A stretch of 64,000 nt of DNA. Origin: Eurosta solidaginis (Eukaryota > Arthropoda > Insecta > Diptera > Tephritidae). The stretch's first letter is position 1. Every line of letters starts with the position of its first letter. Of this stretch, positions 23,560-37,700 are shown in pieces. The notes beneath the pieces are model-generated. The model made no database searches, was not told where the DNA came from, and saw nothing but the letters and a program-made list of their open reading frames with translations. The translations under genes and the position numbers were made by a program. The stretch covers positions 31,121,426-31,185,425 of the forward strand of contig NC_090321.1 in NCBI RefSeq assembly GCF_040869045.1, in the 5' to 3' direction.

Positions 23560-25409
23560 TTTCTGGTAAGCTTTTCCGATCTATTCTGGAGTAGTGCAAA
23601 TAAAACAAATTATTCCACCTTACAGCTCGACGTTTCGCCAAATTTCCTTGGCTTCTTCTGGAGCGGTTATTTGAATTACGGCATTAAATTAAGGAAATGA
23701 AACATAATTTACAGAAGTAAAAAAATAAAAATACGAAAAAGTAAAAATACAAGAAATAAAACGATAGCATCTACTGTAGTATACTTGTCTTAGATGGTAT
23801 CGTTTTATCGGAAAAACTTACCAAAAAAATACATGCATAACAATCAAACCGATCGGAAACCAATACAAAAAAATAATAACTTTTTTCCAAAAAATATCAC
23901 AAAATGTTTATGGAAACTCTAGAACATCGCAAAGGAGATTTGAGAGATAGGATTATAAGACTTTGTTAACTTCTGTTTTAGTTTGTTTTAGCTTAGCACT
24001 CATGTCGCACATTTAAAGTTTCAACTATTTCAAGTTAATGCCCTAGATTTATAGGGCGTAGGGGTCAGGGGGAAACTATTATACCTAAAAAGTGGAGTTG
24101 CCACGCTTCAATATTCCTGCAAATAAAGGTAAGATCACACATTTTTTTATTCAAAGTGCGCTAGTTTTTCTTTTTGAAGGTAAGGCCAATTTTACACATT
24201 CACCAATCTACGATAAATTGTCAATAGATAATCTACGCGTTTAGATATGTTCCATCCCTAGAAACTAGATTTCTGACAAATTTTCACGTTTCTCTTTGAT
24301 TTTATGCTTCCAATTAGAGATTACACTCTAGAGGTGGAAATTTTTCTATGGAAAAAATGCGCGTCTCTAAAATTTGGTTATAATTAAAGATTATCGAAGG
24401 CAAAACTTTATTTGGGAAATCTGGTTAATTAATAATTAACGATTGGGAGTTAAGTAGGGAAGGTCTAAGGAGAGTTTTGGGACCGTTTAGCTCAAACTAA
24501 CTTTAACACAGAAAATTTTGATATCTCAATGTTCATGTTATTCATTAAAGATAAAACTTTTTCTTTCCAATACACCCAATGATTTGAATTAATCCCATAA
24601 TAATGCCCAACACATTTGAAAGGTGAGTGAAAAATTAGTGAAGCAATTAGCGCTCTTTCCTGTTGTCTATTCAGTGTCAATTTGATGGCATTTCGCATTC
24701 AACCAAGCCAGTAATGCGTGTTATCCAAGCAACAAATATCGTAAAGAATATAAATAACAACTTACAAAAATCCGGGAAAATACAAAGAAAAACACGACAT
24801 CGTGTAGTAAAACGTGTTTAGTGTCGGCTCAAAAGTTTACGGACCACTTAACAGATTAAACGACAAGGCTTTGACATTTGGAATGTTAAAGTAGCAAAAT
24901 AACACAGCAACGTTGGTGGTGGCAGGCAACTGCCAACAACATCTTCATCATAAGGCGTTAAAGTTTAAAAGATAATCATTTTTTATTCTTAGGATAACTC
25001 GACACACTACAGTCACAATAGCAGACAAAGTTCGTTAGTCAACATTGGCTTAGACGCACGCAGTACATTAATCAAACGTTTCGGCACACCCATCACGGGC
25101 CACAAATCAAATTCTAAAATATTCGCAATCAATGAAATGAAATGTGGCAAATAATTTGCATAGTTTAACTTCAACATCGCTGCGTTTGCGCATAACGTAA
25201 TCGCTAATTTCATCTTCATTGCTGCCTGCCAAATTGTTTTTTGTTTTTTATGATTGAAAAACTGTATAAGCCATCAATCAAGTTATGTTATTAAGTGTTG
25301 CATATTTCACCTTTTTTCAATTTCCCAATTATAAACTAAAAGCAGCCAATCACTTAATTTATAAATAAGTAATAAATTATCATTTTCTATTTGCTATTTT
25401 TGCTTGCAG
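23560..25409. other. Intergenic or intron DNA upstream of the first visible exon
   Basis: Probably part of the GBD/FH3 gene's upstream intron. 23620-23665 carries a string (inverse of CCAAGGAAATTTGGCGAAAC) seen in dispersed insect repeats. No exon could be supported. Confidence 0.4.
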
Positions 25410-25788
25410 TGACATCTCTACCTATTATCAGCAACGTTACGCGCCAACATTACAATTGCAGCAACAATTGTTGCCGCAACATTCTCGCACAAGCAAACTA
25501 CAGCGCACCCATCATCACCGTCAACAACAACAACAACATCATTTGAAAGGCTACCCAATGGCTCCGAGTGTTTGCCAAAATTCGCCAAAATTAAATGCGG
25601 GAGCTGCGCATAGTGCCACTGTAACAACAACAATTGCTGGTGGCAGTGGTGGTGTTGGTAATGGTGGTGGCTCCGCACCATCAATCACACAAAAGAGCAA
25701 TTGCGGTGGCAGCAGCATTAACGGATCGATGGCTTCATATAAAATGTCAAGTTCGGAGAATAGTTGGTCACAACCGGTTTTTAATAAG
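25410..25788 (+). CDS. GBD/FH3 gene, first visible exon
   Basis: Acceptor TTGCTTGCAG before 25410 and donor GTGGGT after 25788. One base completes a codon from an unseen upstream exon, then 126 codons follow. Low complexity: poly-Gln/His, a Gly-rich stretch and Ser-rich end. No recognised domain. Confidence 0.78.
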
Positions 25789-28700
25789 GTGGGTACAGTA
25801 CAATTGGTTGCAGATTTTTTGATAACAATTTTATATTTACATTAGGGTGCCTTACCAAAATAAAAGTTGAGCTTTTTTTTTATCGGATAAAGTTAAGTGT
25901 GTGCTAAGAACCCCTTTGAAATATCAGTGTAAAATATTAAAAAAAAATAAAAATAAATGTTAGGCGCGATAACCTCCGAAGAGATGTAAGGCCGAGCTTC
26001 GCTTCCAATTTGCGTCGTGCTCCTTTTAATTTTTTTCTACAAATTAGCGGGTCCCACATGTTTTATATCGAATCCGAACGGCATCTACAAGGGAGATGAA
26101 TTTTCACTAAGAAGCTTTTCATTGCAGAAATACACTCGGAGTGCTTGCCAAATCACTGCCGGGGGGGGGGGCTTAGAAAAACTGTCTTCTAATTGAAAAA
26201 ACTTGTTTCTTAAATTTTGATGTTTCTTATCCCGAGGCGTGAACGGAGGATCTTCCGCGTGGTGCGCGGCGCACGCTACCACCACACGACGACGGCCGCC
26301 GTTAAATATTAAGCTTTACACAAATCCTTAAATATCATAAAATATGTTTATGTTGCTGATTTTCGTAAAAATGACAAGGGTGGGAGAGAACCTTTCTAAA
26401 GCGTTATCAAAAGTTTAAATCGATCAAGATTTTGCAGAACTATTCAAGTTCTTCCTTAATTTGGCAAACCATTATCATTAATTGGCGCTTAGACGACCCT
26501 AATTGGAAGAGCTAAGGAAGATCAATTCCTCCACTACGTATCCGTCATACTTTGTCAATTCTCTCTTTTTTTTCGTACGTCAGCCCCGTTACATATGTTG
26601 CACAGCATTTTCTGTTATTTATAGTATGCGTCTGTATGGTGCGAAAAATTAAGCAGAGGCATTACTTAACCAATTAATATTATTTTGAGGATAAAATAAA
26701 TTCTCTGTTATATGTTTCCCACTACGCCACTTACGTGCTGTCCGTCGAAACCGGCGTACGTCATGAAGGATACGGATTGTATATGCTGAGCTTCTACATA
26801 AACGCTTGGATCGTTTCAAAGCGAAGAAAATGGCAAGGCGTCTCACCCCAGCGGGTTAGGGGGCCAGAATATACCCGCGGTAGGTATGCCTGTCGTAAGA
26901 GGCGACTAAAATACCAGATTCAAGGGGCTGTGCAGCGCAACCCTTCAGGTTGCCAGCGCAATTGTCAACCTCACCTATCCGCGGCGAATCCTGTTTCACT
27001 AACAGAAGATGCTCTGGCGACCCCAAGCTCCTCATGGAACTTGGGGGTGGGCAGGGAGGGAATGGCCTGAAGGTTTAATGTGGCCACATAAATCGTTCCC
27101 GAGATGGTCGGGCTAGCACCTTAATGGGGAGCAACCTTATCGCTACAACAACAACAACAGCAAGGCGTCTCCTTGCTGTATTATAGGTCTGACAAAGTGC
27201 CAGCAAAGCGAACGAAGCGTTTATTTAAATCCACTATAATCCCAAACTAATACCACGACGGTATGAGATGTTGACTTCTCTTGTTAAACCCGTGGCAAAC
27301 TTGTCATATCTATATTCATATAACAGCAGATTCGACCACACTTATGGAAATCAATGTAATTGGTCAATGCACGGCAGTATAAGTAACCGCCAGAAATCAG
27401 CTGATTGGTACCTTTTTTAATATGATTTGGTGCTTCAACTTCCGACACAGTACGATTTTAACATCAAACAAAATACGTGGAATTTTTATTTATGTTTGTA
27501 TGTATGTATGTCGCCGTCTGCCACCATGTATGGTTCCACCATGGGTCAATGGTGCCATACCATAACGCCCTTGCCATAACCATACCATAGCCAACCAATT
27601 GGTTGTTGGTTTTTCATCAAATCCATAACTTATAAATAATTCAGTTGACTTTTTTGATATAATTTTTTTCCTGTATAAGTTTTGACTATGACTTAGTACT
27701 TGTGGAACTTGTTAGTAATTTTTTGCATTTTGTGGGTTTTTATGAAATTGCCAAATTGTTTAGGTTAAACAACAAACAGTGCAAAGTAAGAATATGGTTA
27801 TCACGATGGCGTTATGATCAACTTCGCCAGGCCCTTTATTCGACCCCCTTTGGTTAAAGTTTTTCTCTTTATTCATATTTCAGTTTAATGTTATTGGCCA
27901 TAGATTTTCTGTTAAATGCTTTATAACACATTCGCTAAAAATGTAAAAATTGTATAAAGAGTTCATGTTAAATATAAATCCTTGCAAAACAATTGAAAAA
28001 TACAATGTCTGTTTATACATATGATCTCTGTTATTAAAATCGCTGCTGAGTTATAACAGTTTCTTCTCTTAATGTAAAAGTTGGTAAATTAAACCATATC
28101 ATTGGTGTTTATATGTGGCTTCTTATGCCTTGTGCTTAACAGTCCCGTATTGTCTAGTGGTTAGGATATCCGGCTCTCACCCGGAAGGCCCGGGTTCGAT
28201 TCCCGGTACGGGAAGTGCTTTTTCTTTCCTTTTTCTTTTTTTGCACCAACCACGTTTGCTATACCCAATATTTTTCCGGAATCAAAATTTGGAATGAAAA
28301 AGGGCTTAAATGCGAAAATAACTAAAAAAAATCAAGCAATGCTGTTCTCTTTGAATATTGAGTGTGAAATTGGTACTAGTTTTTCCTCCATTTGATAACT
28401 TAATTTTTTATATGGAAGAAAGTTGGAGTAAAAAGGACTTACAACTTCTACTCTATTAAACTAAAAAAGATAATGCTACAAAACTGCATACTTAAACAAT
28501 TTTAGATCTTTGGTTTAATCGTATTTTCATTTATTACATTTGTAAAATTGAATGAGTTTTAAGAAGTATTGCACAATAATTTTTTTTTTTTTTTTTTATT
28601 ATTAAATTCTTAAGGGAGCTCAGAAGTTACAATCTTATAAATTCGAAAAGAAGCGAAAACGGGTTCAATGGGGATTATATCCCATTCCAGTAAACCCTAG

Positions 28701-31700
28701 AACGGTAGCAACATAATAAAAACTCGGTTCTCAATCTTGGAAACAATTTCGATATCGTCCGTGGAAAAATGAATATTCATCATGACTCATCGGCATGTAT
28801 ATTTTAGAGGGTTGCCTATGATACATAACTGCCTTTGAATTCTACTACGATTGAAGTAGACTATACTACTATACGTTTAGAAATATAATAATTATGTAAG
28901 CCGCTACCAGAAATTTTAGACATACACATAAACGTAACTTTGTATTCCCTAAAACATTATTACAAAAGATTTCAAAAGGGCTTAATAATTTGTTATTGTT
29001 TGTACATGAGACTTCATCTAATTATACCTTTCATGAAAATGAAATGGTATATTAATTTCGTCCCGAAACCGAAAATTGTAAGTCCTTAAAGGAAAATAGA
29101 TAGACCCACCATTAAGTATACCGAAATAATCAGGTTGAAGAGCTGAGTTGATTTAGCCATGTCCGTCTGTCCGTCTGTCCGTCTGTCTGTTTGTATGCAA
29201 ACTAATCCCTCAATTTTTGAGATATCTTGATAAAATTTGGTGAGCGGGTGTATTTGGGTGTCCGATTAGACATTTGTCGGAACCGACCGGATCGGACCAC
29301 TATAGCATATATCCTCCATACAACCGATTTTTCAGAAAAAGAGGATCTTTGTAATATCTTACCCAATTTAACAGATTGAAGCTTCAAACTTCACCATATA
29401 CTTTCGTATATTGCACATATAGTTGCCTGAAAAAATTGATGAGATCGGTCGTATATATAGTATATATCCCCCACAACCGATTGTTCAGATAAGGAACTTT
29501 TCGTAATTACTGCCCCATTTTAAGAGCTAGAGGCTTCAAATTTCAACGAATGCTTAGGTATATAGCATATATTGTTGTCTGAAAAAATCATAAAGATCGG
29601 TGGTATATATAGTATATATATGGTGGTATATATAGTATATATATATAGTATATATATATATATTTTTGGCAAATTTTAGCCCCATTTTAACAGCTAGAAG
29701 CTTCAAATTTCACCGAATACTTACGTATATAGCATATATTGTTGTCTTAAAAAATCATAGAGATCGGTTGTATATATAGTATATATCTCATACAACCGAT
29801 TGTTCAGATAAGAAACTTTTCGCAATTTCTACCCCATTTTAACAGCTATAAGCTTCAAATTCCACCGATTGCTTACGTATATAGCATAAATTATTGTCTG
29901 AGAAAATCATAGAGATCGGTTGTATATACAGGATATATCTCATACAACCGATTGTTCAGATAAGAAACTTTTCGCAATTTCTACCCCATTTTAACAGCTA
30001 TAAGCTTCAAATTTCACCGATTGCTAACGTATATAGCATATATTGTTGTCTGAAAAAATCATAGAGATCGGTTGTATATATAGTATATATCTCATACAAC
30101 CGATTGTTCAGATAAGAAACTTTTCGCAATTTCTACCCCATTTTAACAGCTAGAAGCTTCAAATTTCACCAAATGCCTACGTATATAGCATATATTGTTG
30201 TCTGAAAAAATCATAGAGATCGGTGGTATATATAGTATATATCTCATACAACCGATTGTTCAGATAAGAAACTTTGCGCAATTTCTGCCCCGTTTTAACA
30301 GCTAGAAGCTTCAAATTTCACAAAATGCTTACGGATATAGCATATACTGTTGTCTGAAAAAATTATAGAGATCGGTGGTATATATATTATACACTTCATA
30401 CAAACTGTCATTTTTGCCCCTTTTTTACGGCTATAAGCTTCAAAATTCATCAAATTTCATCAAATAGTTACGCTTACGTCATATATTTTTGAAATACGTG
30501 ATTCGTAGTCATAGTTTTTACATGCAGACCACAAAAAACGTGAAGCTTTGCATCCTCACACAGATTACCTACCTATTTTTTATTTTATATTTATCTTAAA
30601 AATCGTTTAGATATGTTTAAATTTCACTAAATGCTTACGTGTATAGCATATATTGTTGTCTGAGAAAATCATAGATACCGGTGGTATATATAGTATATAT
30701 CCCATACAACCGATTGATCAGATAAGAAACTTTGCGCTATTTCTTCCCCGTTTTAACAGCTAGAAGCTTAAACTTTCACCAAATGCTTACGTGTATAGAT
30801 TATATTGTTGTCTGAAAAAATCATTGAGATCGATGGTATATATAGTATATATCTCATACAACCGATTGTTCAGTTAAGAAACTTTGCGCAATTTCTGCCC
30901 CTTTTTAACAGCTAGACGCTTCAAATTTCACCATATGCTTACGTATATAGCATATATTGTTGTCTGAAAAAATCATAGAGATCGGTGGTATATATATTAT
31001 ATACCCCTATATAAACTCCAATTTTTGCCCCCTTTTTACGGCTAGAAGCTTCAAATTCATCAAATTTCATCAAATAGTTACGTTTACGTCATATATTGTT
31101 GAAAAACGTGATTCGTAGTCATAGTTTTTACACGCAGACCACAAAAAACCAGAAACTTTGCATCCTCACACAAAGTACCTACCTGTTTTTTATTTTATAT
31201 TTATCTTAAAAATCGTTAAGGTATGCAGATCTGTTCACTATATATTTCTTATCTTATACATCCGATTATTCGGAAATTACGAACGGGATAAGATTATTGT
31301 TCAGCCCCATTCATGAAAGGTATGAAGTCTTCGGCACAGCCGAAGACAGTCCCGTTCTTACTTGTTTTAAAGTTTCTTTTTCTCCCAAATACTTGCTGCT
31401 AAAAATCTAATGTAACTAGGCTCTGTTGATGCGCGCCTGTAAATATACTACACAATTTGGATCGAAAAACATGCTTTGTGGATTGCATTCCAAAAGCAAT
31501 AGATATTTGGCATTGCATTCTCCAAAAAATTATACTCGGCTTTGCACTTGCTACGTCATGGTAAATACGCAACCTCAAAAACCGTAGTCTTATTTTTGTT
31601 GATGCGTTGCAAACATGTGATATAAGTTATATATATGACCGATCTCTAGGATTTTTTTAGACAAAATTGTTTGTAATATATGTAAGCATTGTTTGAAATT

Positions 31701-34700
31701 CAAAGCTTTTATCTGTTAAAATGGGGCAGAAATTACAAAAAGTACCAAAAAGTACCCTTATACCCCCTAGGTAACTGAAAGGAATTAAACCTACTGGCTG
31801 ATATTATATATATTTCGACGCTGCCAAGAAATCAGTAAATTTTACGAATGAAAACAAATTTTCAAAACTTAAATGGTATAAACGGCCCAGATTTGTTGAT
31901 GTGTGAATGCCTAGTTGAAGCATCGTACCCTCAAGGTCGATATGAAATATTAAGAGTCAAATGAATGCAATTAATATCCATGCAAAGAAGCTGCCTCGAC
32001 GTAGTCGGTTCTGATGCCGTAAGTTAAGTTTTCAGGCACAGTAACAGAATTATGGAAAGTTTATTCGAAATAGAATGAATAAGTTAACACAGAGATAACT
32101 TGCAGAATAAACCTTTTGCCAATTAGATTTTTTTTTTTGAAATATATAAAATACTCATGGGAACATTAAAACGCTCAGTACGTTGGGTCTGGAAAGCACT
32201 CAGATTATTTTTTGTTTTTTTGAACTACCGTTTTCATTTTATCCCGAATTCAAGGAATATGAACACATAAAGAGAAAAGAGCTTTCCGAAGCTTCAGAAT
32301 AAGTAAATGCACTCTAAGAAGTTATTGCTCTGTAATTGTAAAAAATGACACAGTTGAATGAGATGCAGATAAACGAGGGTGATTGCTGTTCGATTGCTTG
32401 GTATAGAAAATATTCAGCCACATTGCATGTTATTTCTTACTAGGGCAAATTTTAATGTAATGTTGAAAAGCAATTGCAATTAAATTATGCTATTTTTCGT
32501 ACAAAACATTAACAAAACTTAAATCTTATTAATCTACAAATTTTAAAGAAACAAATTATGTTACTTTTTTTAAATGACAAAAAATAAATAAATTTACTCT
32601 ATCTGATCAACTTTCAATTTTTTTCATTGTGGTTTCAGATAGATATAAATTGTAATAAAATTCAAAAATAGTTTATATATGTGGGGATTCTTACCTTTTT
32701 ACACCCCCTTTTATTCCCAGTAATGCTTGAGAATTGTTATTTAAACACAAACAGTTTATTATATTATATTTAGATTAAGTTAGAATTAAGATAAAGTTAA
32801 GTTGATTAGAAATAAGTTTTAATTTAAGTAATTAAGTTCACTTTTCGAACTACCGGCGCGGTATTGGAGGCGTTTTACTTGTCATGACGCGGATCTAATT
32901 GCAACTGAAAACGTTTGAATATTTCGGTTACCTTCGCAGTGACGCGAAAGGGTTGCGCAAGTGACTAATCAGTGTTGTAATTAATGGGACGCATGTAGGC
33001 GTTTCCAGTTATTGTTATCTGAGGTTGACAAACAGATGTCGTTGTCCTATCAACTACAGTCGCCGCCTTAATTATTATCCTACAACTCGGCTATCCTGAC
33101 TATCGTTCGGCCTCGGACGATGGCTCCCACCTCTTCATCTGCTCAGCCACAGTTGAGGTAGATCTCGGTCCTTCATGTTCACCAACTTTACTGACCTCAT
33201 ACCTACCGTGCCGTAAAATTTTGGTCACCTTATAAGGACCTAAAAACTTTGGTCTCAATTTAAGACCTGTTCCAAACTGTGTCCGCTTTATGGCTACTAA
33301 ATCATCGATATGGTACTTTGTATCGGAGCGTCTTTTATGATTAAATGTTTTCCGGTTCTCAGCCTGAATTTTCTCAATATTCTCTTTGGCTTGCCTACGT
33401 ACATCCTCTCTTTCGTCCTCAAATTGCTTAATGGCTTCCTCTTCTAACATTTCCTGCAAATCTGGAATTACTTGAATACGCATTTCAACGCCTGTCAACA
33501 GCTTGAATGGTGAAACTTTCGTACTCCTAGGCGCAGTGTTATTTATCGTTTTCTGAACATTCTCTATATGTTTGTACCAGGAGCTCGGACTATCACCACA
33601 CATTTTGGCTAGAACGTGCTGTATATTCTCCTCTCCACAATACTTTTTAAATGAATTTGACGTGAACGCTGCCCCTCTATCTGAAATAATCCGCCTAAGG
33701 TTTACCAAAAACCGCTGCTTGTTTATTCAACCTATCAAGGACTTCATCGGCTCCTGTTTTTTTTGTTGGGTAAAGCCATACAAACTTAGAGAAACCATCT
33801 ACCACTACAAGTATGTAGCAATAGCGTTTGTTTGTTGCTTCCATTGGCCCGACATGGTCTACGTGATAAGTTCCTAACGGGATGTCTTCCTTCTGTATTG
33901 GTGAAAGAAATCCTTCTTTTTTACCCCGCTTGCTCTCAGAGACTATGCATTCTATGCAACTTTTTACTACATGTGCTGCTTTCGAAGGTAAATTTGGAAT
34001 ATAAAAGTGTTTCTCTACTGCTTCTTACGTACGCTTGGCTGCAAAATGCCCTTGCTTATGCGCTAGCCTTATTATCTCACCTTCCATTGAGCTTGGCACA
34101 ACAATAAGTTCTTTGACTGGATCCTTAAAAAGTATGCCCTGCTTAATGTAAAAATCCTCATACTCCTCTTGCCCTGCGACCTTTAACACGGCCCTAACCC
34201 ATTCGTCACCTAACTGTGCTTGCCGCAGTCTATGTTGCAAGGAATCTTCTAACATTAGACATGAAACTCTGCTTAATGCGTCCACGTGACGCATTTTGGA
34301 ACCGGCTCTATGCTCAATTTCGTAATCGAAATCTTGTAAAAATAATGCCCACCTCGAAATCCTTGCTGGTACATCCTTCTTACCCATTGTCATGGCGAAC
34401 GCGTTGCAGTCTGTGACAATCTTGAATTTCATACCCAAGAGATATATGCGCCACTTCTTCAAAGCCTCTACAATAGCTAGAATTTCAAGCTCGTAGGAAT
34501 GATAACGGTCTTCTGCTGGCTTTGTTTTACGGCTCATATATTGTACGGGATGAAACTCTTCATCGTCACTGCACTTTTGTAAAAGGACCGCACCATACCC
34601 GTACTTCGATGCGTCTGCATGCACCTCCGTCTGAGATTTCGGGTTATACAAACTAAGGACGGGTGCATTAGCTAATGACATTTTAAGTTGCTGGAATGCT

Positions 34701-37700
34701 GAAACTTCCAAATCGCCCAAGCAAACTTTGCTATCCTGCCGAAGGAGATCCGATAGTGGCTTAGCTATTGTTGCGTAACCAGGAATAAAACGTCTAAAAT
34801 AAGAGGTTAAACCCAAAAATCGCTGAATTGATTTACGATCTTGAGGTAATGGGAAGTTATCTACAGCACGCGTTTTCTCTATCGAAGGTTTGATAGTCCC
34901 GTTCTCTATAACATAGCCCAAAAATTCCACCTTTCTCTGTAGAAACTGACACTTCTTCCACGTTATTTGTAAGTTATATGTCTCAGCTCTTTTTAATACC
35001 CTTACCAATTTCTCTATACCCTCGTCTATATTTTTTGAAGGAATGATTATATCATCCATATATGTGATGAATGTACCATCTTGAACCAAATCCCTCAGAA
35101 CTGCAAAGATGTACCGCGAAAATACTGCTGGCGAGTTCGAAATACCGAAAGGTACGTATCGAAACTCGTACTGACCACAATGAGTCACAAATGATGTGTA
35201 TTTGCGCGAATTAACCTCAACAGGTACATGAAAGAAACCATTAGCCAGGTCAAGCGTTGGAAAAACTGACGAATTTTGTAATTTATCGACTACGTCGTCT
35301 ATGAGAGGCATAGGCAAATTATCTCTCATGATCTTTTTGTTAAGACGCCTATAGTCACAGCAAAGTCGCTTACTCCCGTCTTTCTTTTTCACTAAAACGA
35401 TTGGGGACGCATACTCTGACGTGCTTTGCTGAATTATACCCTTCTCGAGCCATTCCTGTACTTGGTTATCTACCTCACATTTCTCACTATAAGCAATTCT
35501 CATTGGTCCCTGATAGACTGGTATATCATCTACCAACGTAATCTTCATCTCTACTGGTGATTCGTGTTGCATTTTCGGAGAATAATTATTTATAAAATTT
35601 TCTACTTTCGCTGACGTATTGTTATCGAGATTTTCTAGATTAGGGTTTGCCAGCTCCCTATCGCTAATATCTTCAGCTATGCACAGACTTTCAAACTCTT
35701 GGAGAACTTCAAGCCTCTGCTCGTTTTTAGCTGTATTGCAGACTCCCATTTCTACTACCTCAGTACTTTGTTTTTTCCGAAAAACTACCTCATCTTCAGT
35801 TACTAACAAGTCCACTTACTTTAGTACGTTGTTTCCTATAACTGCTGCATAAATAATATCTTCTTTCTTAACGACATGGAAGCTAACATCCAGTCTCAAG
35901 CCATCGATCTCAACGTCCATCGCAAAACTTCCTATAGTTGCGATTGTCCCTTCGCCCACACCCATCAACCTTCTTATATCCAGTTCTAGTTTAATGTTTC
36001 CGAACTTTTTCCATACATCTTCCCTTACTAAAGACAAATCACTGCCCGTATCCAAAAGTGCTCCAAAGGTGACCCCTTTGTAGGAAATGTCTTTAAAAAT
36101 CGAACAATTTCCTTTACCAAAAACCTTACGGCACCATTCACTACTCATTATGTTAGCCCTGTTCTTTTGGACTTTATCTTCTTTGTTAACCGTTGTGCAT
36201 GCTGCAGCACGGTGTCCAGCCTTACCACATTTAAAACAGTTGTTCGATGATTTCTGACAATCCTTAGCGATATGTCCAATCTTGCTACATTTAAAACATT
36301 TTCTATCCTTTTTGGCTTCGTCGGAAGTTGTCTGGTGACTGCCTGAGCGTTGGTATTCACCTGCCTTAAAAATCGGTTTACCCACCTGAATTTTTTCATA
36401 TACGTGTATTTGCTCTTTAAGTTCCTGCAGGGTTCGTGCTTGATATAAGTTACTTTTACCCATCTTTGAATCAGGGATCCCTTCAATAAAATATTCTATT
36501 AGACTCCTCTCGTCTAATCTAATTGGCGCACCTATTTCCATTAAGCTGTACAAATATTCCCTATAATCTTCATTTGCTCGCTTACGACGATTCCTTAATG
36601 CCCGATGAACATCTATAGATGAAACATGCACCCCAAATTCCTGACGCAGTGCTTCTTTAAGCATGCTCCAATTCACGACATTACGTTGACTCCTAATAAA
36701 CATCTTGGCTGCTCCCTTTAACAACTGTTTAGAATAAATGTATTTCTGCAGTTCATTCCAACCAACAGCCGTAGCATTGCTTTCAAATTCTAAAAGCCAC
36801 TCTTCAATTGATTGGTTACTATTGCCACTGAATGAGGTCAGTGAATCTTCAATATCACGCAAAGTAAAATTGGACCGCCCTAATACTACCTGAGGAGCCG
36901 TGCTAACACATGAATGAGCTGAGTCACCATCGCCCGAATCCGAATCGTCATCCATAACTCCTAAACCGTAATGTTCGCAAAGCCTATCTTGCAGAGTCGT
37001 CTTTCGACCCGTGATCGAGCACCCTAGTTCTGCTAACTTTTCCTTAAGCCCGACTACCGTTAAACTAAGAATTTCTACGCGCTCCATTACGACCGGCAGT
37101 CAAAAAAAAATTTCAAAAATTTTAAAATTCGTTTTAAATTTAAAAATTAGTTTAGTCAAATTACTAATCTACTTCATAACTAAATACTATTAGTGTAGAA
37201 TTAATGAAACTTATTTAATTAATTGGTACAAAAGCAATTTTTGAACAACAAAAGTTATAAATATCCAGAGACTACTGCGGTAAAAACGAACAGTAAAGCT
37301 TCGCTAAGTGATACAATCAATTTTAAATTCTGGAATGCTTATTCTATTTCTTTTTCTTGTATTATTTAACCTTTAACATAAATCTTCTGTTTTCGCTTCT
37401 TTTACAAATCTTTACAAAATTTTATTTTATTTTATTTTTAATAAATTCAAATTCGTCTTCGCTTTTGGTACAATTTAGTATTTAAAAAGAAACAAATTAT
37501 ATAACTTTTCCAAAACTAAGAACTGCTTTAAAATTTTAACATTGTAATAACATGCATTATTTATTCTTACGTAACTTCGGGTATATGTTCTTGTCCGCAA
37601 CTGTATTTGCTGCCTCTGCTGTTTCACGCTGAATTTTGATGATCCTCTGCCCGCTGCTAGCTTCGTTTTTGGTTGCATATGATGATGCTTTTTAAATTTG

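Noticed and set aside
29200..31240. Regularly spaced repeats considered as a CRISPR array
   Set aside because: Units of 152 bp are tandem and contiguous with no distinct spacers, and the DNA is eukaryotic.
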